Shown piece by piece: positions 52,126 through 62,193 of a DNA stretch of 64,000 nucleotides. The position numbers and the translations under genes are program-made. This DNA comes from Leptolyngbya boryana PCC 6306. GTDB lineage: Bacteria > Cyanobacteriota > Cyanobacteriia > Leptolyngbyales > Leptolyngbyaceae. Where the stretch lies: contig NZ_KB731324.1 in the NCBI RefSeq assembly GCF_000353285.1, forward strand, positions 80,577 to 144,576. Direction: 5' to 3'. The notes under the pieces were generated by a model. That model worked only from the letters and a program-made list of their open reading frames with translations, did not search any database and was not told the origin of the DNA. Position 1 is the stretch's first letter. Each line of letters opens with the position of its first letter.

Positions 52126-52875
52126 TTATAGTAATTGAATCAAATTGCGCATGTCTTCGATTACATGCTGAACACCTGCTGCTTGTAGTGCAGATACTCG
52201 ATCGCTGCGCTCATTCTCCGTGATATGAGTTCCGCCCACATAGCCGATAACGATAGGAATTCCAGCAGCGATCGCTGACTTCACTCCGCTCATTGAATCC
52301 TCAACTGCAACACAGCTTGTGATATCTGCACCTAAGCATCTGGCAGCATGGAGATAAATATCTGGTAAGGGTTTAGGTCGTCGAACCGGAAGAGAGTCGT
52401 TTGCGCTAAAGATTCGGCAGTTTCCCTCTGCGGAATGTTCACTCGTGAAATAATCGCTCAACTGAGCAGCAACTAGGCAAGCTCTAAGCCGTCGCAGGCT
52501 ACTATTACTGACTAGTGCGAATTCGACTTCCTGCCTGATCAATTCAGACAATACATCTGACGTTCCTGCGGTTGCTTGTGCCTCGAGACTGAGGTGATCG
52601 ATCGCACGATTCTCTTCTTCTAATACAAGATGCTGAATATCAGCTTCAGTCAGAGCCATAGGCGAGTCTTTATAAATCTGCGCCAGAATCTCTTGATAGG
52701 GCTTTCCTGCAAAGTTTTTAATAAATTCAGGTAGATCATAAAACTGTGCGCCGGGAAATTCGCAAGCAACTTCAGCAGTGAGCTTCCATGCGCTTTTGAG
52801 CGCGATAATTTCACTATCAACAATCGTTCCATCATGATCAAACAGAACAACTTTATGCGGCTGGAATAATTTCAT
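52126..52875 (-). CDS. HAD-superfamily sugar phosphatase
   Basis: This 249-residue HAD hydrolase has the catalytic DxD motif in FDHDGTIVDSE, a helical cap, the motif II serine/threonine region ALVSNSSLRR and the acidic motif CVAVEDSMSGVKSAIAAG. The ATG at 52875 lies one base after the mannitol-dehydrogenase stop (TAGAATG), so the two genes are translationally coupled. Given that neighbour, mannitol-1-phosphate or a related polyol/hexose phosphate is the most plausible substrate, but this is context-based. Confidence 0.88.
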   Translation of the reverse strand: MKLFQPHKVVLFDHDGTIVDSEIIALKSAWKLTAEVACEFPGAQFYDLPEFIKNFAGKPYQEILAQIYKDSPMALTEADIQHLVLEEENRAIDHLSLEAQATAGTSDVLSELIRQEVEFALVSNSSLRRLRACLVAAQLSDYFTSEHSAEGNCRIFSANDSLPVRRPKPLPDIYLHAARCLGADITSCVAVEDSMSGVKSAIAAGIPIVIGYVGGTHITENERSDRVSALQAAGVQHVIEDMRNLIQLL

Positions 52876-52876
52876 T

Positions 52877-54388
52877 CTAAATAGGCTCCTCACTGTAATA
52901 TCTAAGTGTCGCTGATAGTCCACGAGTCCGAATCTCTCGCAATGCGCGATCGCAGTATCGATCTAAAGTGTCAGTACATTCGCATTTCTCTAGACCGAGG
53001 ATTTGGCTCAATGCTGCACCTGCTTGAGCCATGATGATGACATCTGCTTTATCATTTGCATGAAAAGCTGTGCCCGTTTCGCTGATGCCGTCTTGTAGAG
53101 CAAGCATCCATGCGGCGATCGGGAGCATTAGATGCTCTAAATTCAGCTTTTGAGCATGAGCATCTTGTAGAATCGGAAGAATATATTTGCCTAATTTTCG
53201 AGCGGTTTCTGCTGAAATTCGCGCAATTAAATCAGGTAGTGCTTCATTACTCAGTCTACGTAATACCTGCTCGATGTACTGCTCACACATATAGTCAGGA
53301 ACCGGAGTGGCAGCAGCAATATCCTCCATCAAGAGCCGAATAAACGAGTAAAATTCTGGCGATTTGAGACATTGATGGACGTACTCAACTCCGGCTCTCA
53401 CTGCTAGACAAGCAATAAAAGAGTGAACTGCATTCAGAAATCTCGATTTCATGTATAAGAACGGAGTAATATCGTCTGTCATCGTTACTCCGGTTTCTTC
53501 CCACAAGGGGCGATCGCTCGTAAACTTATCTTCGACTACAAATTGCCAGAATGGTTCTGTAACAATGGGAGCGCGATCGCGAACTTGTAGGAGTCTGTAG
53601 GGATGCTGATCATCCGACTCATGCTTTTGGGGCACAATTCGGTCTACTACAGTATTTGGAAATGCTGCCTGATTGATAAGATAGTCAGCGAATGCAGGAT
53701 CAATTTGATCTGCATAAGTCAATACAGCACGCTGCAAGATAGTTCCATTTCTAGGCAAGTTGTCGCAGGATAGGGTAGTAAACGGTGCTATATCACGCTC
53801 TCGACGACGACGAAGCGCTTCAACGATAAACCCAATTGCAGTAGTCGGACGATCAGGATGGTTCAGATCATGCACGATCGATTCGTGACTCAGATCGAGG
53901 TTGAAATTTTGGTCGAGACAGTACCCTGCTTGAGTCACCGTCAGCGTAACAAGATGCAGAGAAGGTGAAGTCATTAACGCCAGCACATAGTCTTGCTCTG
54001 TTATCCCATCGACAATCTGATTGATTGAGCCAATGACCCTTGCCGACTCATGGATTTCATCGCCGCTATATCGATCAGTTGAGGTATACAGAAAGTTCTG
54101 CGACTGCAAGGTTGCGATCGCGCTTCGGCTTTTGAGACTCACTCCACAGATGCCCCATCTTAGGTCTTGACATTGATTAGAAAGATGCTCATGAATGATA
54201 CGGGCGAGATGTGCTCTGAAGAAACGACCTGGTCCAAAGTGGACAATTCCTGTATTTAAAGCTTTGCGATTGTAAGAGGGGGATTGGTTCCAAAGGTCGG
54301 CAACATTCTTGTTAAATGCTACTTCTGAGCTTTGAGACTCTGCGCTAGTACACGCAGACAAAGCATCCGGCGAAATGTGGCTTATCAT
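52877..54388 (-). CDS. Mannitol dehydrogenase-family polyol oxidoreductase
   Basis: This protein of about 503 residues belongs to the long-chain mannitol dehydrogenase/fructuronate reductase family. The N-terminal Rossmann start GIVHFGPGRFFRAHLAR and the catalytic K-x4-N-x2-H pattern in MKSRFLNAVHSF are intact. It interconverts a polyol and a ketose with NAD(H). Start at ATG 54388 is chosen; the frame continues to a TTG at 54439. With the coupled HAD phosphatase it could make mannitol (reduction, then dephosphorylation), a known compatible solute, but free mannitol oxidation is equally possible. Confidence 0.9.
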   Translation of the reverse strand: MISHISPDALSACTSAESQSSEVAFNKNVADLWNQSPSYNRKALNTGIVHFGPGRFFRAHLARIIHEHLSNQCQDLRWGICGVSLKSRSAIATLQSQNFLYTSTDRYSGDEIHESARVIGSINQIVDGITEQDYVLALMTSPSLHLVTLTVTQAGYCLDQNFNLDLSHESIVHDLNHPDRPTTAIGFIVEALRRRRERDIAPFTTLSCDNLPRNGTILQRAVLTYADQIDPAFADYLINQAAFPNTVVDRIVPQKHESDDQHPYRLLQVRDRAPIVTEPFWQFVVEDKFTSDRPLWEETGVTMTDDITPFLYMKSRFLNAVHSFIACLAVRAGVEYVHQCLKSPEFYSFIRLLMEDIAAATPVPDYMCEQYIEQVLRRLSNEALPDLIARISAETARKLGKYILPILQDAHAQKLNLEHLMLPIAAWMLALQDGISETGTAFHANDKADVIIMAQAGAALSQILGLEKCECTDTLDRYCDRALREIRTRGLSATLRYYSEEPI

Positions 54389-54918
54389 AACATTTCTGAA
54401 GGTAGAACCTATATTTAGGTGTAAAAGTATTACTTGCAAAGAAACTCAGTGAAGCCAATCAGCTTTTGAGAAAATTACTATTTCTGAAATAGCAAATAGA
54501 CTGCAAGAACTTTCTATCAACGAGATAGTCACTTCACTGCGTTAAACTAAAAAGACTTGAGATAAGTGTGCATCCTGATGATATTGACATCAATGCAGCA
54601 TGCTCTCTACCGCTAGTCAAATTTCCTAAATCAAGAAAAAGGTTCCCTGTATACTAAGCTTTGTCACAAAGTATTTTCTAAGCAGAACAGTTGACTGCGA
54701 ATCAGTTCTGCTTTGGAATGGAATTTGAGGCGGATAAGCACAAAGAATAGCATCTATGAAGTGAGCCTTATGGCAGATGCAAGGTTTTAGGGTAAGTCAA
54801 CATGCTTGAGTGCTTGTCTAACACCACGGTCACAGCATTGATGTGAAAAAACGCCCCTTTGCCGGAACGTGAGCCGTTATCAGCGTGGGAGCGTTCATGT
54901 CATTCAGAATGCTGTGTT
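54389..54918. other. Intergenic region, one hairpin, no recognisable gene
   Basis: The 530 bp between the mannitol-dehydrogenase start and the GH2 stop hold no coding frame I recognise. An imperfect hairpin at about 54682-54711 (GCAGAACAG pairing with CTGATTCTGC-like sequence) may terminate the GH2 transcript. Around 54780-54900 short frames resemble degraded coding sequence, possibly IS debris, but no family is identifiable. Confidence 0.4.
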
Positions 54919-56811
54919 TTAGCTTTGCCAAGCACCACTGCATTGGGGTTGTACTGCACATTCTGAAATTTCTGTCAGTGTTTCGTGCCCGAGCGTTGCA
55001 GAAGCGATCGCTGCGATCTCAAATTTAGGAGTGCGATCGGCATAAAGCAAGCCATTTGCTTCCTGGAAGGTGTCGGTCAACTGGGTATAACAGAATCCGC
55101 TAAACATTTCGACGCGGTTTACCACGTTCAGAAGCTTGTGATACCGCAGTTGTAGGTCGCACACATCTGAGGAACGATCGTAGCCCCAGGCTTTATCTGC
55201 TTGCGTATCAGTCGGGCGAGTGTAGGCAACGCCTCCAAACTCAGTCAGCATAATGGGTTGTCCTTGATGAGGATAGCCGTCTAGGGTAAGGATTCGACCA
55301 CCAGGACGCTGGCTCTCAAACAGATCCGAAAGTTTTACTTCAGAACCATAGCGTTTTGCAAGACGATCAGGCTGACTATCATAGTCATGAATTGCCAGAA
55401 TGTCTGTCGTGGTACTTTCCCAGCCATCGTTACCGATCACAGGACGAGTCGGGTCAAGCGTTTTTGTCAGATAGTAAAGTGCTTGCACATAGTGCCGTTG
55501 CGCTGCTGTTTCGGCAAGGTTGGGAACTCCCCAAGATTCATTAAAGGGCACCCAAGCAATAATACAGGGATGGCTACTGTCCCGATCGAGCACTTCTTCC
55601 CATTCTCGTGTAATGCGTTCGATCGCTTTGCGCGTAAATCGATAAGCACTTGGCATTTCTTCCCAGACTAAAAGTCCCATGACATCTGCCCAATACAAGA
55701 ATCGAGGGTCTTCAATCTTTTGGTGCTTACGAACGCCGTTAAAGCCCATTCGCTTTGTGAGTTCAATGTCTAGGCGCAAGGCTTCATCAGACGGAGGAGT
55801 CATCAAGGTATCTGTCCAATATCCTTGATCCAAAACGAGCCGCAGATAATAAGGATGACCATTGAGCATAAAGCGATCGCGCTGAATACTCGCAGTCCGC
55901 ATTGCTGTGTAGGATTTCACTTCATCAATCAAAAAACCCCCATGCCAAAGCTGGATCTGAGCATTGATCAGCGTCGGCTTTTCAGGACTCCATAACAGTG
56001 CATTGCGATAGTCATCAATGCCAGGATCAGAAAGCGCAATCCGGCGATTGATGTCCTCATCTACAACCTCATACATATCGTTGACGAGAAGCCGATCGTC
56101 CACACTCAGACGAACTTTGATATACAGGTCATCGCATTTTGCACCTGCCATTGATGCTTCAAATCCGATTTCCCAGCGCTCAAAATGGGGTGTCCAGCGA
56201 ATTTTCGAGATGTAAGTTTCCGGTACGCACTCAGCCCACACAGTTTGCCAAATTCCAGTTGTGCGAGGATACCAAATGCTATGAGGCTCTGGAAGCCAAT
56301 CTTGTTTTCCTCTAGGTTTAGCGAGATCATGTGGGTCGTCTTGTGCTAAGACGGTCACGCGTTGAGTTGTTCCTGGTTTGAGAAAATCGGTGATGTCAAA
56401 GCTAAATGGGGTATGTCCGCCTTCATGACCGCCAATAAAGTGATCATTCACCCAAACAGAAGCTTCATAGTCAACTGCGCCAAAGTGGAGCAAGACTCTT
56501 TGATGATCGATCGGAACTTCAAATTCTCTTTCATACCAACAATAGGGATGAAAGTTAGTATCACCGATGCCGCTTCGCTCAGATTCGGGAGCAAAGGGAA
56601 CTTCGATCGTGTGAGTCCATTCCGAAATGTCACTTGGGCGTTTCCAATTTCCTTGATCGTTGAAGGAGAATTTCCAGGAGCCATTGAGATTTATCCACTG
56701 CGATCGCTGAAGTTGCGGACGAGGATAACCTGTTTCAAGTTGACGACAAATTGCGATCGGACTAGAGACAGAATGAGCGGTTGTGTCGAGGCTTTTACCG
56801 AGTAGTTTCAT
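54919..56811 (-). CDS. Glycoside hydrolase family 2 protein
   Basis: This 630-residue enzyme has the GH2 plan: sugar-binding jelly-roll (WINLNGSWKFSF, then HFGAVDYEASVWVNDHFIGGH), an immunoglobulin-like domain and a TIM barrel. The acid/base glutamate lies in WVPFNESWG and the nucleophile in MLTEFGGVAY. Members are beta-galactosidases, beta-glucuronidases or beta-mannosidases; the nearby gal genes favour beta-galactoside or galactofuranoside substrates, but this is inference. No signal peptide is present. The ATG at 56811, with AAGGAG upstream, is preferred over a TTG at 56829. Confidence 0.9.
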   Translation of the reverse strand: MKLLGKSLDTTAHSVSSPIAICRQLETGYPRPQLQRSQWINLNGSWKFSFNDQGNWKRPSDISEWTHTIEVPFAPESERSGIGDTNFHPYCWYEREFEVPIDHQRVLLHFGAVDYEASVWVNDHFIGGHEGGHTPFSFDITDFLKPGTTQRVTVLAQDDPHDLAKPRGKQDWLPEPHSIWYPRTTGIWQTVWAECVPETYISKIRWTPHFERWEIGFEASMAGAKCDDLYIKVRLSVDDRLLVNDMYEVVDEDINRRIALSDPGIDDYRNALLWSPEKPTLINAQIQLWHGGFLIDEVKSYTAMRTASIQRDRFMLNGHPYYLRLVLDQGYWTDTLMTPPSDEALRLDIELTKRMGFNGVRKHQKIEDPRFLYWADVMGLLVWEEMPSAYRFTRKAIERITREWEEVLDRDSSHPCIIAWVPFNESWGVPNLAETAAQRHYVQALYYLTKTLDPTRPVIGNDGWESTTTDILAIHDYDSQPDRLAKRYGSEVKLSDLFESQRPGGRILTLDGYPHQGQPIMLTEFGGVAYTRPTDTQADKAWGYDRSSDVCDLQLRYHKLLNVVNRVEMFSGFCYTQLTDTFQEANGLLYADRTPKFEIAAIASATLGHETLTEISECAVQPQCSGAWQS

Positions 56812-57429
56812 GGAAGATTGCTCCTTCAATTAGGAGAAGTTGCTCTTGGCTTCAATGCTTTTAAATAGCAAGACTAAAACCTAACATCAAAATTAATACT
56901 CTTGATGAAAGTTTACAGTTTGAATGACGATCTTTTTGATACATCAATTCAAAAGACATGATATATCCTAAGTCGAATTTAAAATTTTATTCAAAAAAGG
57001 CGATGTATTTTCTGAACCTATTCTGCTTAGATCAAGAGTACTTATGCTTATATTTTAGCTTAATTTAATTCATCCCTGGGGCAGAAGAAGTTTCAGAAAT
57101 TAGCCCATTCCTTCTACATTTGATGAGAGATATTAGTGTTCGACAACTACGAACGAGAGAAAATATCAGACAAAAAATCTATGAATTCATATCTGTTAAG
57201 AAGATGAAAATAAGCGATTTAGTCTTCTATTAGAAAAAGTTTTTATGTATTAAGAATGACCATTATTGTTTACATTAAGCGCTTAATTATTTATTGGTTT
57301 TCGAGTCTTTTTACCCTTTTAGATCAACCAATCTCATCTCTTTAGACAGAAGCAATTCAAATGCGTTCAATCTACTTTTGTTGAAGTAGTAATCATACTC
57401 TACTTAACCTTTTAAACCTCAAAGAATCT
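56812..57429. other. Long AT-rich divergent promoter region
   Basis: These 618 bp separate the divergent GH2 and glycosyltransferase genes. No gene, tRNA or repeat of the stress type is seen. The region is notably AT-rich and contains the palindrome at 57274-57287, which could be an operator. Confidence 0.45.
57274..57287. promoter_or_regulatory. LacI-type operator-like palindrome upstream of the glf/gal cluster
   Basis: ATTAAGCGCTTAAT is a perfect 14-bp palindrome with a central CG flanked by AAG/CTT, the style of LacI/GalR-family operators. It lies about 143 bp upstream of the glycosyltransferase start and about 460 bp from the divergent GH2 start. No LacI-family gene is in the window, so the regulator is unknown. 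Confidence 0.35.
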
Positions 57430-58695
57430 ATGTCCTCATTTAACATAGGATTGGATGGCTATATTAGTTCAAGCCAGATAAGGCAAAAGCAACTTACAGA
57501 TGCATTGAAAACAGATGCATTGAAAACAAAAGAATTTCAGGCTTCTAATTTTGATGTTTCTGAGGAGGATGCAGCTAATTTAAATACACCGGATCTAGTC
57601 TGTTTATCTCATTTACGTTGGGATTTTGTCTATCAACGTCCTCAGCATCTCCTGAGTCGCTGTGCATCCCAACGAAGAACTTTCTTTATTGAAGAACCGA
57701 TCTTTAAATCGAGTGCATCTTGGCGATTGGAAACCAGCAGACGTGAGTGTGGTGTTTGGGTTGTTGTTCCCCATTTGCCTAAGGGGATGAGCCAAGAGAT
57801 GGTTTCAGCAATGCTGCAAACCCTGATCGATGAGCTATTTGAAGAGTATAGTATTGCTGCACCAATTCTTTGGTACTATACCCCGATCGCACTATCATTC
57901 ACTGAGCAGCTTGAGGCATGCTGTGTTGTCTATGACTGCATGGATGAGCTATCGGCATTCAAAGGAGCTTCTAAAACCCTGAGGGAATGGGAGACAAAGC
58001 TATTCAAGCGAGCCGATGTCGTTTTTACAGGAGGACAAAGCCTGTACGAAGCAAAACAACATCAGCATTCTAATCTTCATGCGTTTCCTAGCAGCATTGA
58101 TGTCGCACATTTTGCTCAAGCAAAAAGCATTACCGTTGATCCCCCAGATCAAGCTTGTATTGTTCATCCTCGCTTAGGGTTTTATGGTGTAATCGATGAG
58201 CGCATGAACTTAGAGTTAGTCGATGGCATTGCTGAAGCTCGACCTGATTGGCAACTGGTATTCATTGGCCCCGTTGCGAAAATAGACTTAGACTCTCTTC
58301 CTCAGCGCCCTAATCTTTACTATTTAGGCAGTAAATCTTATCAAGAATTGCCGCACTATATTGCGAACTGGGATGTTGCCTTATTGCCTTTTGCCTTGAA
58401 TGAATCAACTCAGTTCATCAGCCCAACCAAAACGCCAGAGTATCTGGCAGCAGGTAAGCCTGTCGTTTCGACTTCGATTCGTGATGTGATTCGTCCCTAT
58501 GGTCAAGAAGGCTTCGTTCATATTGCCGATCGACTCGAGGACTTTATTGAAAAAATTGAGCTTGCGATGCAGCAGGGACAGCCTGAACACGTTGATGCTT
58601 TTCTGGCTCAAATGTCTTGGGATCAGACTTGGGCAGGAATGATGCAGCAAGTTGAGACTGTGATTTTGAATTCTCGGAGAATTTCTAATGTTTGA
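57430..58695 (+). CDS. Glycosyltransferase linked to glf
   Basis: This 421-residue GT-B glycosyltransferase has a short variable N-terminus, an early WDFVYQRPQHLL motif typical of glycosyltransferases found beside glf, a central acceptor region (YDCMDELSAF) and a C-terminal nucleotide-sugar region (PFALNESTQFISPTKTPEYLAAGKPVVST). It has no membrane span. Its stop overlaps the glf start by 8 bp, so the two are translationally coupled and it probably uses UDP-Galf or modifies a Galf-containing glycan. The acceptor is unknown. Confidence 0.85.
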   Translation: MSSFNIGLDGYISSSQIRQKQLTDALKTDALKTKEFQASNFDVSEEDAANLNTPDLVCLSHLRWDFVYQRPQHLLSRCASQRRTFFIEEPIFKSSASWRLETSRRECGVWVVVPHLPKGMSQEMVSAMLQTLIDELFEEYSIAAPILWYYTPIALSFTEQLEACCVVYDCMDELSAFKGASKTLREWETKLFKRADVVFTGGQSLYEAKQHQHSNLHAFPSSIDVAHFAQAKSITVDPPDQACIVHPRLGFYGVIDERMNLELVDGIAEARPDWQLVFIGPVAKIDLDSLPQRPNLYYLGSKSYQELPHYIANWDVALLPFALNESTQFISPTKTPEYLAAGKPVVSTSIRDVIRPYGQEGFVHIADRLEDFIEKIELAMQQGQPEHVDAFLAQMSWDQTWAGMMQQVETVILNSRRISNV

Positions 58696-59884
58696 CTATC
58701 TGATCGTGGGTGCTGGCTTTGCAGGAAGTGTAATTGCTGAGCGATTAGCAAGTCAGTCAGGTAAGAAAGTCCTGATTTGCGATCGCAGAAATCATATTGG
58801 GGGTAATGCTTACGATCATTACAATGATGCTGGTATTTTAGTTCACCGCTACGGGCCGCACATCTTTCATACCAATTCTCGCGACGTGTTTGACTATCTC
58901 TCGAACTTTACAGCGTGGCGACCGTATGAACATCGTGTTCTTGCAAGTGTTGATGGTTTGCTGCTTCCCATTCCTATCAATCTTGATACAATCAATAAGC
59001 TTTATGGGCTAAAGCTTACTTCATTTCAGGTCGAAGAGTTTTTTGCATCAGTTGCAGAGCAGAAAGACTATATTCGCACTTCTGAAGATGTGGTTGTGAG
59101 CAAGGTTGGGCGAGAACTCTATGAAAAATTCTTTCGTAACTATACCCGCAAACAGTGGGGTATGGATCCATCCGAACTAGATAAATCGGTGACTGCCAGA
59201 GTTCCAACTCGAACGAATCGCGACGACCGCTATTTCACCGATACCTATCAAGCAATGCCGCTGCATGGATTTACTCGCATGTTCGAGAACATGTTGACAC
59301 ATCCTAATATCAAGGTAATGCTGAATGTAGATTATCGGGAAATTCAGAAAGTAATTCCCTATCGAGAAATTGTTTATACCGGACCTGTTGACGAATTCTT
59401 TGACTATCGCTTTGGTAAGCTCCCTTATCGATCGCTTGAATTCAAACATGAAACACATGATAAGCCTCTTTTCCAATCCGCTCCGGTGATCAATTATCCA
59501 AACGAACATGCCTATACTCGGGCGACTGAGTTCAAGTACTTAACTGGACAAGAGCATCTTAAAACCAGTATTGTTTACGAGCTACCGCAGGCAGAAGGCG
59601 ATCCCTACTACCCGGTTCCCCGTCCCGAAAATGCTGAAATTTACAAGAAATATAAAGCGATCGCAGATGCGACACCGAATGTCCATTTTGTAGGACGATT
59701 AGCAACTTATAAGTACTACAACATGGATCAAGTTGTTGCTCAAGCTTTGGCAACCTACGCGAAGCTTTCCGAGCGTTCGACCTGGCATCCTGAAGATGTG
59801 CAAGTTTCTCCAAAAGCACTTGCACCCGATCAAGATCTTTCTGCTACTAAGAAAAATGGCGGCAAAGCATTGACATCAACTTAA
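58688..59884 (+). CDS. glf: UDP-galactopyranose mutase
   Basis: Glf converts UDP-galactopyranose to UDP-galactofuranose, an FAD-dependent reaction. The 398-residue protein starts with the FAD motif VGAGFAGSVIAERLA, then NHIGGNAYD, the conserved HRYGPHIFHT and the RKQWGMDPSELD and GRLATYKYYNMDQ blocks containing UDP and flavin contacts. Length and motif order are normal. It overlaps the upstream glycosyltransferase gene by 8 bp and precedes galE by 61 bp. It indicates galactofuranose-containing surface glycans, supported by the GlfT2-like gene at 50428. Confidence 0.95.
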   Translation: MFDYLIVGAGFAGSVIAERLASQSGKKVLICDRRNHIGGNAYDHYNDAGILVHRYGPHIFHTNSRDVFDYLSNFTAWRPYEHRVLASVDGLLLPIPINLDTINKLYGLKLTSFQVEEFFASVAEQKDYIRTSEDVVVSKVGRELYEKFFRNYTRKQWGMDPSELDKSVTARVPTRTNRDDRYFTDTYQAMPLHGFTRMFENMLTHPNIKVMLNVDYREIQKVIPYREIVYTGPVDEFFDYRFGKLPYRSLEFKHETHDKPLFQSAPVINYPNEHAYTRATEFKYLTGQEHLKTSIVYELPQAEGDPYYPVPRPENAEIYKKYKAIADATPNVHFVGRLATYKYYNMDQVVAQALATYAKLSERSTWHPEDVQVSPKALAPDQDLSATKKNGGKALTST

Positions 59885-59945
59885 AGCTTAGCTGCTTAGC
59901 CCGGTTCATCATTCTATGATTTGAGCGATCGCTCAGGAGGCTCTT

Positions 59946-61010
59946 GTGTCATCCCCAACCATTTTAGTCACGGGTGGAGCTGGTTATATTGGTTCCCATG
60001 CTGTTTTAGCCTTGCAGCAAGCAGGCTACGACGTTCTTGTCTTAGATAATTTATCGAATGGACATCGAGAATTAGTCGAACAAACATTGAACGTGAAGCT
60101 GATTGTGGGAGACACAAACGATCGTCCTTTACTCGATCGCTTGTTTTCTGAAACTGCAATATCAGCTGTGATGCACTTTGCAGCCGATATCGCAGTTGGT
60201 GAGTCAGTCAGCAATCCTGCTAAGTACTATCGCAACAACGTTGTCGGTACATTAACGCTGCTTGAAGCAATGGTGGCAGCATCAATCAAGCAGTTTGTTT
60301 TTTCATCCACCTGCGCGCTTTACGGCATTCCAGAGTTTGTTCCGATTACTGAGGAGCATCCCCAAGCTCCGATTAGTCCCTATGCGATGACCAAGTGGAT
60401 GGTAGAGCGCATCCTGCATGATTTTGATGTTGCCTATGGCTTGAAGTCAGTCGCTTTTCGGTATTTCAATGCTTCTGGAGCCGATCCCGATGGACGATTG
60501 GGAGAAGATCACGATCCTGAAACGCATCTGATTCCACTAGTCTTGCTCGCTGCACTAGGGCAGCAAAAATCGATTTCAATTCTGGGTACTGATTATCCCA
60601 CTCCTGACGGAACTTGCATTCGAGACTATATTCATGTCAGCGATTTAGCTCAAGCGCATGTATTAGGCTTAAAATACTTGCTCGATGGCGGAAATAGTAA
60701 TGTATTCAATTTAGGCAATGGCAATGGTTTCTCGGTACGGGAAGTGATTGAGACGGCGCGGCAGGTAACAGGAAGACCGATTCAGGTGATAGAACGCGAT
60801 CGTCGTCCAGGCGATCCGCCGATTCTAGTTGGGAGCAGTGAGAAAGCACGCCAAATTCTAAAATGGCAGCCTCAATATGCTGATTTACGGAGTATTCTGA
60901 ATCATGCGTGGCAATGGCATCAAAAGCGACATGCTCAACAGCCTGATCAGATAACTTCAGCATCAGAAGAGATGTCTTCCCCGTCTATCGAAACCCTCGC
61001 GCGCCAATAG
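59946..61010 (+). CDS. galE: UDP-glucose 4-epimerase
   Basis: GalE interconverts UDP-glucose and UDP-galactose. The 354-residue SDR-type protein has TGGAGYIGSHAV, the catalytic serine region FSSTCALYG and the YAMTK motif. It starts at a GTG (59946), supported by a strong AGGAGG about 7 bp upstream. The C-terminal tail beyond residue 330 is a polar extension. It follows glf and precedes galT by 3 bp, linking galactose catabolism (Leloir pathway) with supply of UDP-galactose for Glf. Confidence 0.95.
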   Translation: MSSPTILVTGGAGYIGSHAVLALQQAGYDVLVLDNLSNGHRELVEQTLNVKLIVGDTNDRPLLDRLFSETAISAVMHFAADIAVGESVSNPAKYYRNNVVGTLTLLEAMVAASIKQFVFSSTCALYGIPEFVPITEEHPQAPISPYAMTKWMVERILHDFDVAYGLKSVAFRYFNASGADPDGRLGEDHDPETHLIPLVLLAALGQQKSISILGTDYPTPDGTCIRDYIHVSDLAQAHVLGLKYLLDGGNSNVFNLGNGNGFSVREVIETARQVTGRPIQVIERDRRPGDPPILVGSSEKARQILKWQPQYADLRSILNHAWQWHQKRHAQQPDQITSASEEMSSPSIETLARQ

Positions 61011-61013
61011 AGT

Positions 61014-62114
61014 ATGTATTCTCAAACTTTGCTCAAACCGGATGGTCGCAAACTGACCCTTTATAGTCGAAATGCGATCGCTGAAAACATCATTGCTCCT
61101 AGCCCAAGCCCTGAGCCGATTCAGGCAAATCCTCATCTGCGATGGCATCCCTTGCGCGGCGAGTGGGTCTGTTATGCAAGCCACCGTCAAGGGCGAACCT
61201 TTATGCCGCCTCCAGAATACAATCCCCTAGCTCCAACCCGTGATCCTGAATTTCCAACCGAGTTACCCCAAGGAAACTATGATGTCGCAGTGTTTGAAAA
61301 TCGGTTTCCTTCGATGCTAGTCACAGCAACAACTGCGCCGCATGAAATTGTTGAAACGCTCCCTGCGAATGGTGCTTGCGAAGTTGTTGTCTTCACTCAA
61401 GATCCGCAAGCTTCCCTAGCATCGCTGGAATTAGATCACTTAGAGTTGCTCATCCAAGTTTGGGGTGATCGCACTCGTGTGTTGAGCGAAGTTCCTCAGA
61501 TTCAGTATGTTCTCCCGTTTGAGAATAAAGGAGTCGAAGTTGGTGTTACACTTCATCACCCGCATGGGCAAATCTATGCTTATCCTTTTGTGCCGCCTGT
61601 TCCAGCTCGCATGGGACAGCAGCAGCAAGCTTACTATCAAAGCCACCAGCGCGGACTATTACAAGATCTCATTCAGCAAGAAATTGCGGATGATCAACGA
61701 ATTTTGTATCGGGATGAAGTTGCGATCGCGTTTGTTCCCGTCTGTGCCCGCTATCCTTACGAAGTTTGGGTCGCTCCGATTGAGCCAGTTGCAACCTTGA
61801 TGGATTTAACGCCTGAGCAGCGTGAAGGGCTAGCAAGAGCGCTCAAAACGGTCACGTTAAAATTTGATGGTTTGTGGCAGCGATCGTTTCCCTACCTTAT
61901 GGCGTGGTATCAAGCGCCGATAGATGGACAAGCACATCCTGAATGGCACTTACATGCAGAGTTCTATCCGCCTTACCGCACCTCAGATCGACTCAAATAT
62001 CTAGCAGGCACAGAACTAGCAGCAGGTATGTTTGCGAATGATGCCCTTCCCGAAGATAAAGTCAAAGAACTACAAGCTGTGACAGTCCATCTAGAAGAGA
62101 GAGTAAAGATTTAA
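61014..62114 (+). CDS. galT: Galactose-1-phosphate uridylyltransferase
   Basis: GalT transfers UMP between UDP-glucose and galactose-1-phosphate. The 366-residue HIT-superfamily protein has the catalytic HPHGQ motif (LHHPHGQIYAYP) at about residue 182, the C-terminal EWHLHAEFYPP histidine pair and an N-terminal ENRFPSM segment. It is encoded 3 bp after galE. With galK downstream this gives the full Leloir set apart from a mutarotase, which is not seen in the window. Confidence 0.95.
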   Translation: MYSQTLLKPDGRKLTLYSRNAIAENIIAPSPSPEPIQANPHLRWHPLRGEWVCYASHRQGRTFMPPPEYNPLAPTRDPEFPTELPQGNYDVAVFENRFPSMLVTATTAPHEIVETLPANGACEVVVFTQDPQASLASLELDHLELLIQVWGDRTRVLSEVPQIQYVLPFENKGVEVGVTLHHPHGQIYAYPFVPPVPARMGQQQQAYYQSHQRGLLQDLIQQEIADDQRILYRDEVAIAFVPVCARYPYEVWVAPIEPVATLMDLTPEQREGLARALKTVTLKFDGLWQRSFPYLMAWYQAPIDGQAHPEWHLHAEFYPPYRTSDRLKYLAGTELAAGMFANDALPEDKVKELQAVTVHLEERVKI

Positions 62115-62193
62115 GAGGATATTTGAACAGAGCTAATGACAGCGATCCGTATCTCAAAATCAGGAGAACACCCTCAAAACCGGGAGAATAACA

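Noticed and set aside
54780-54900. Short coding-like fragments between mannitol dehydrogenase and GH2 genes
   Set aside because: Frames are short and broken and I could not match them to any transposase or enzyme family.
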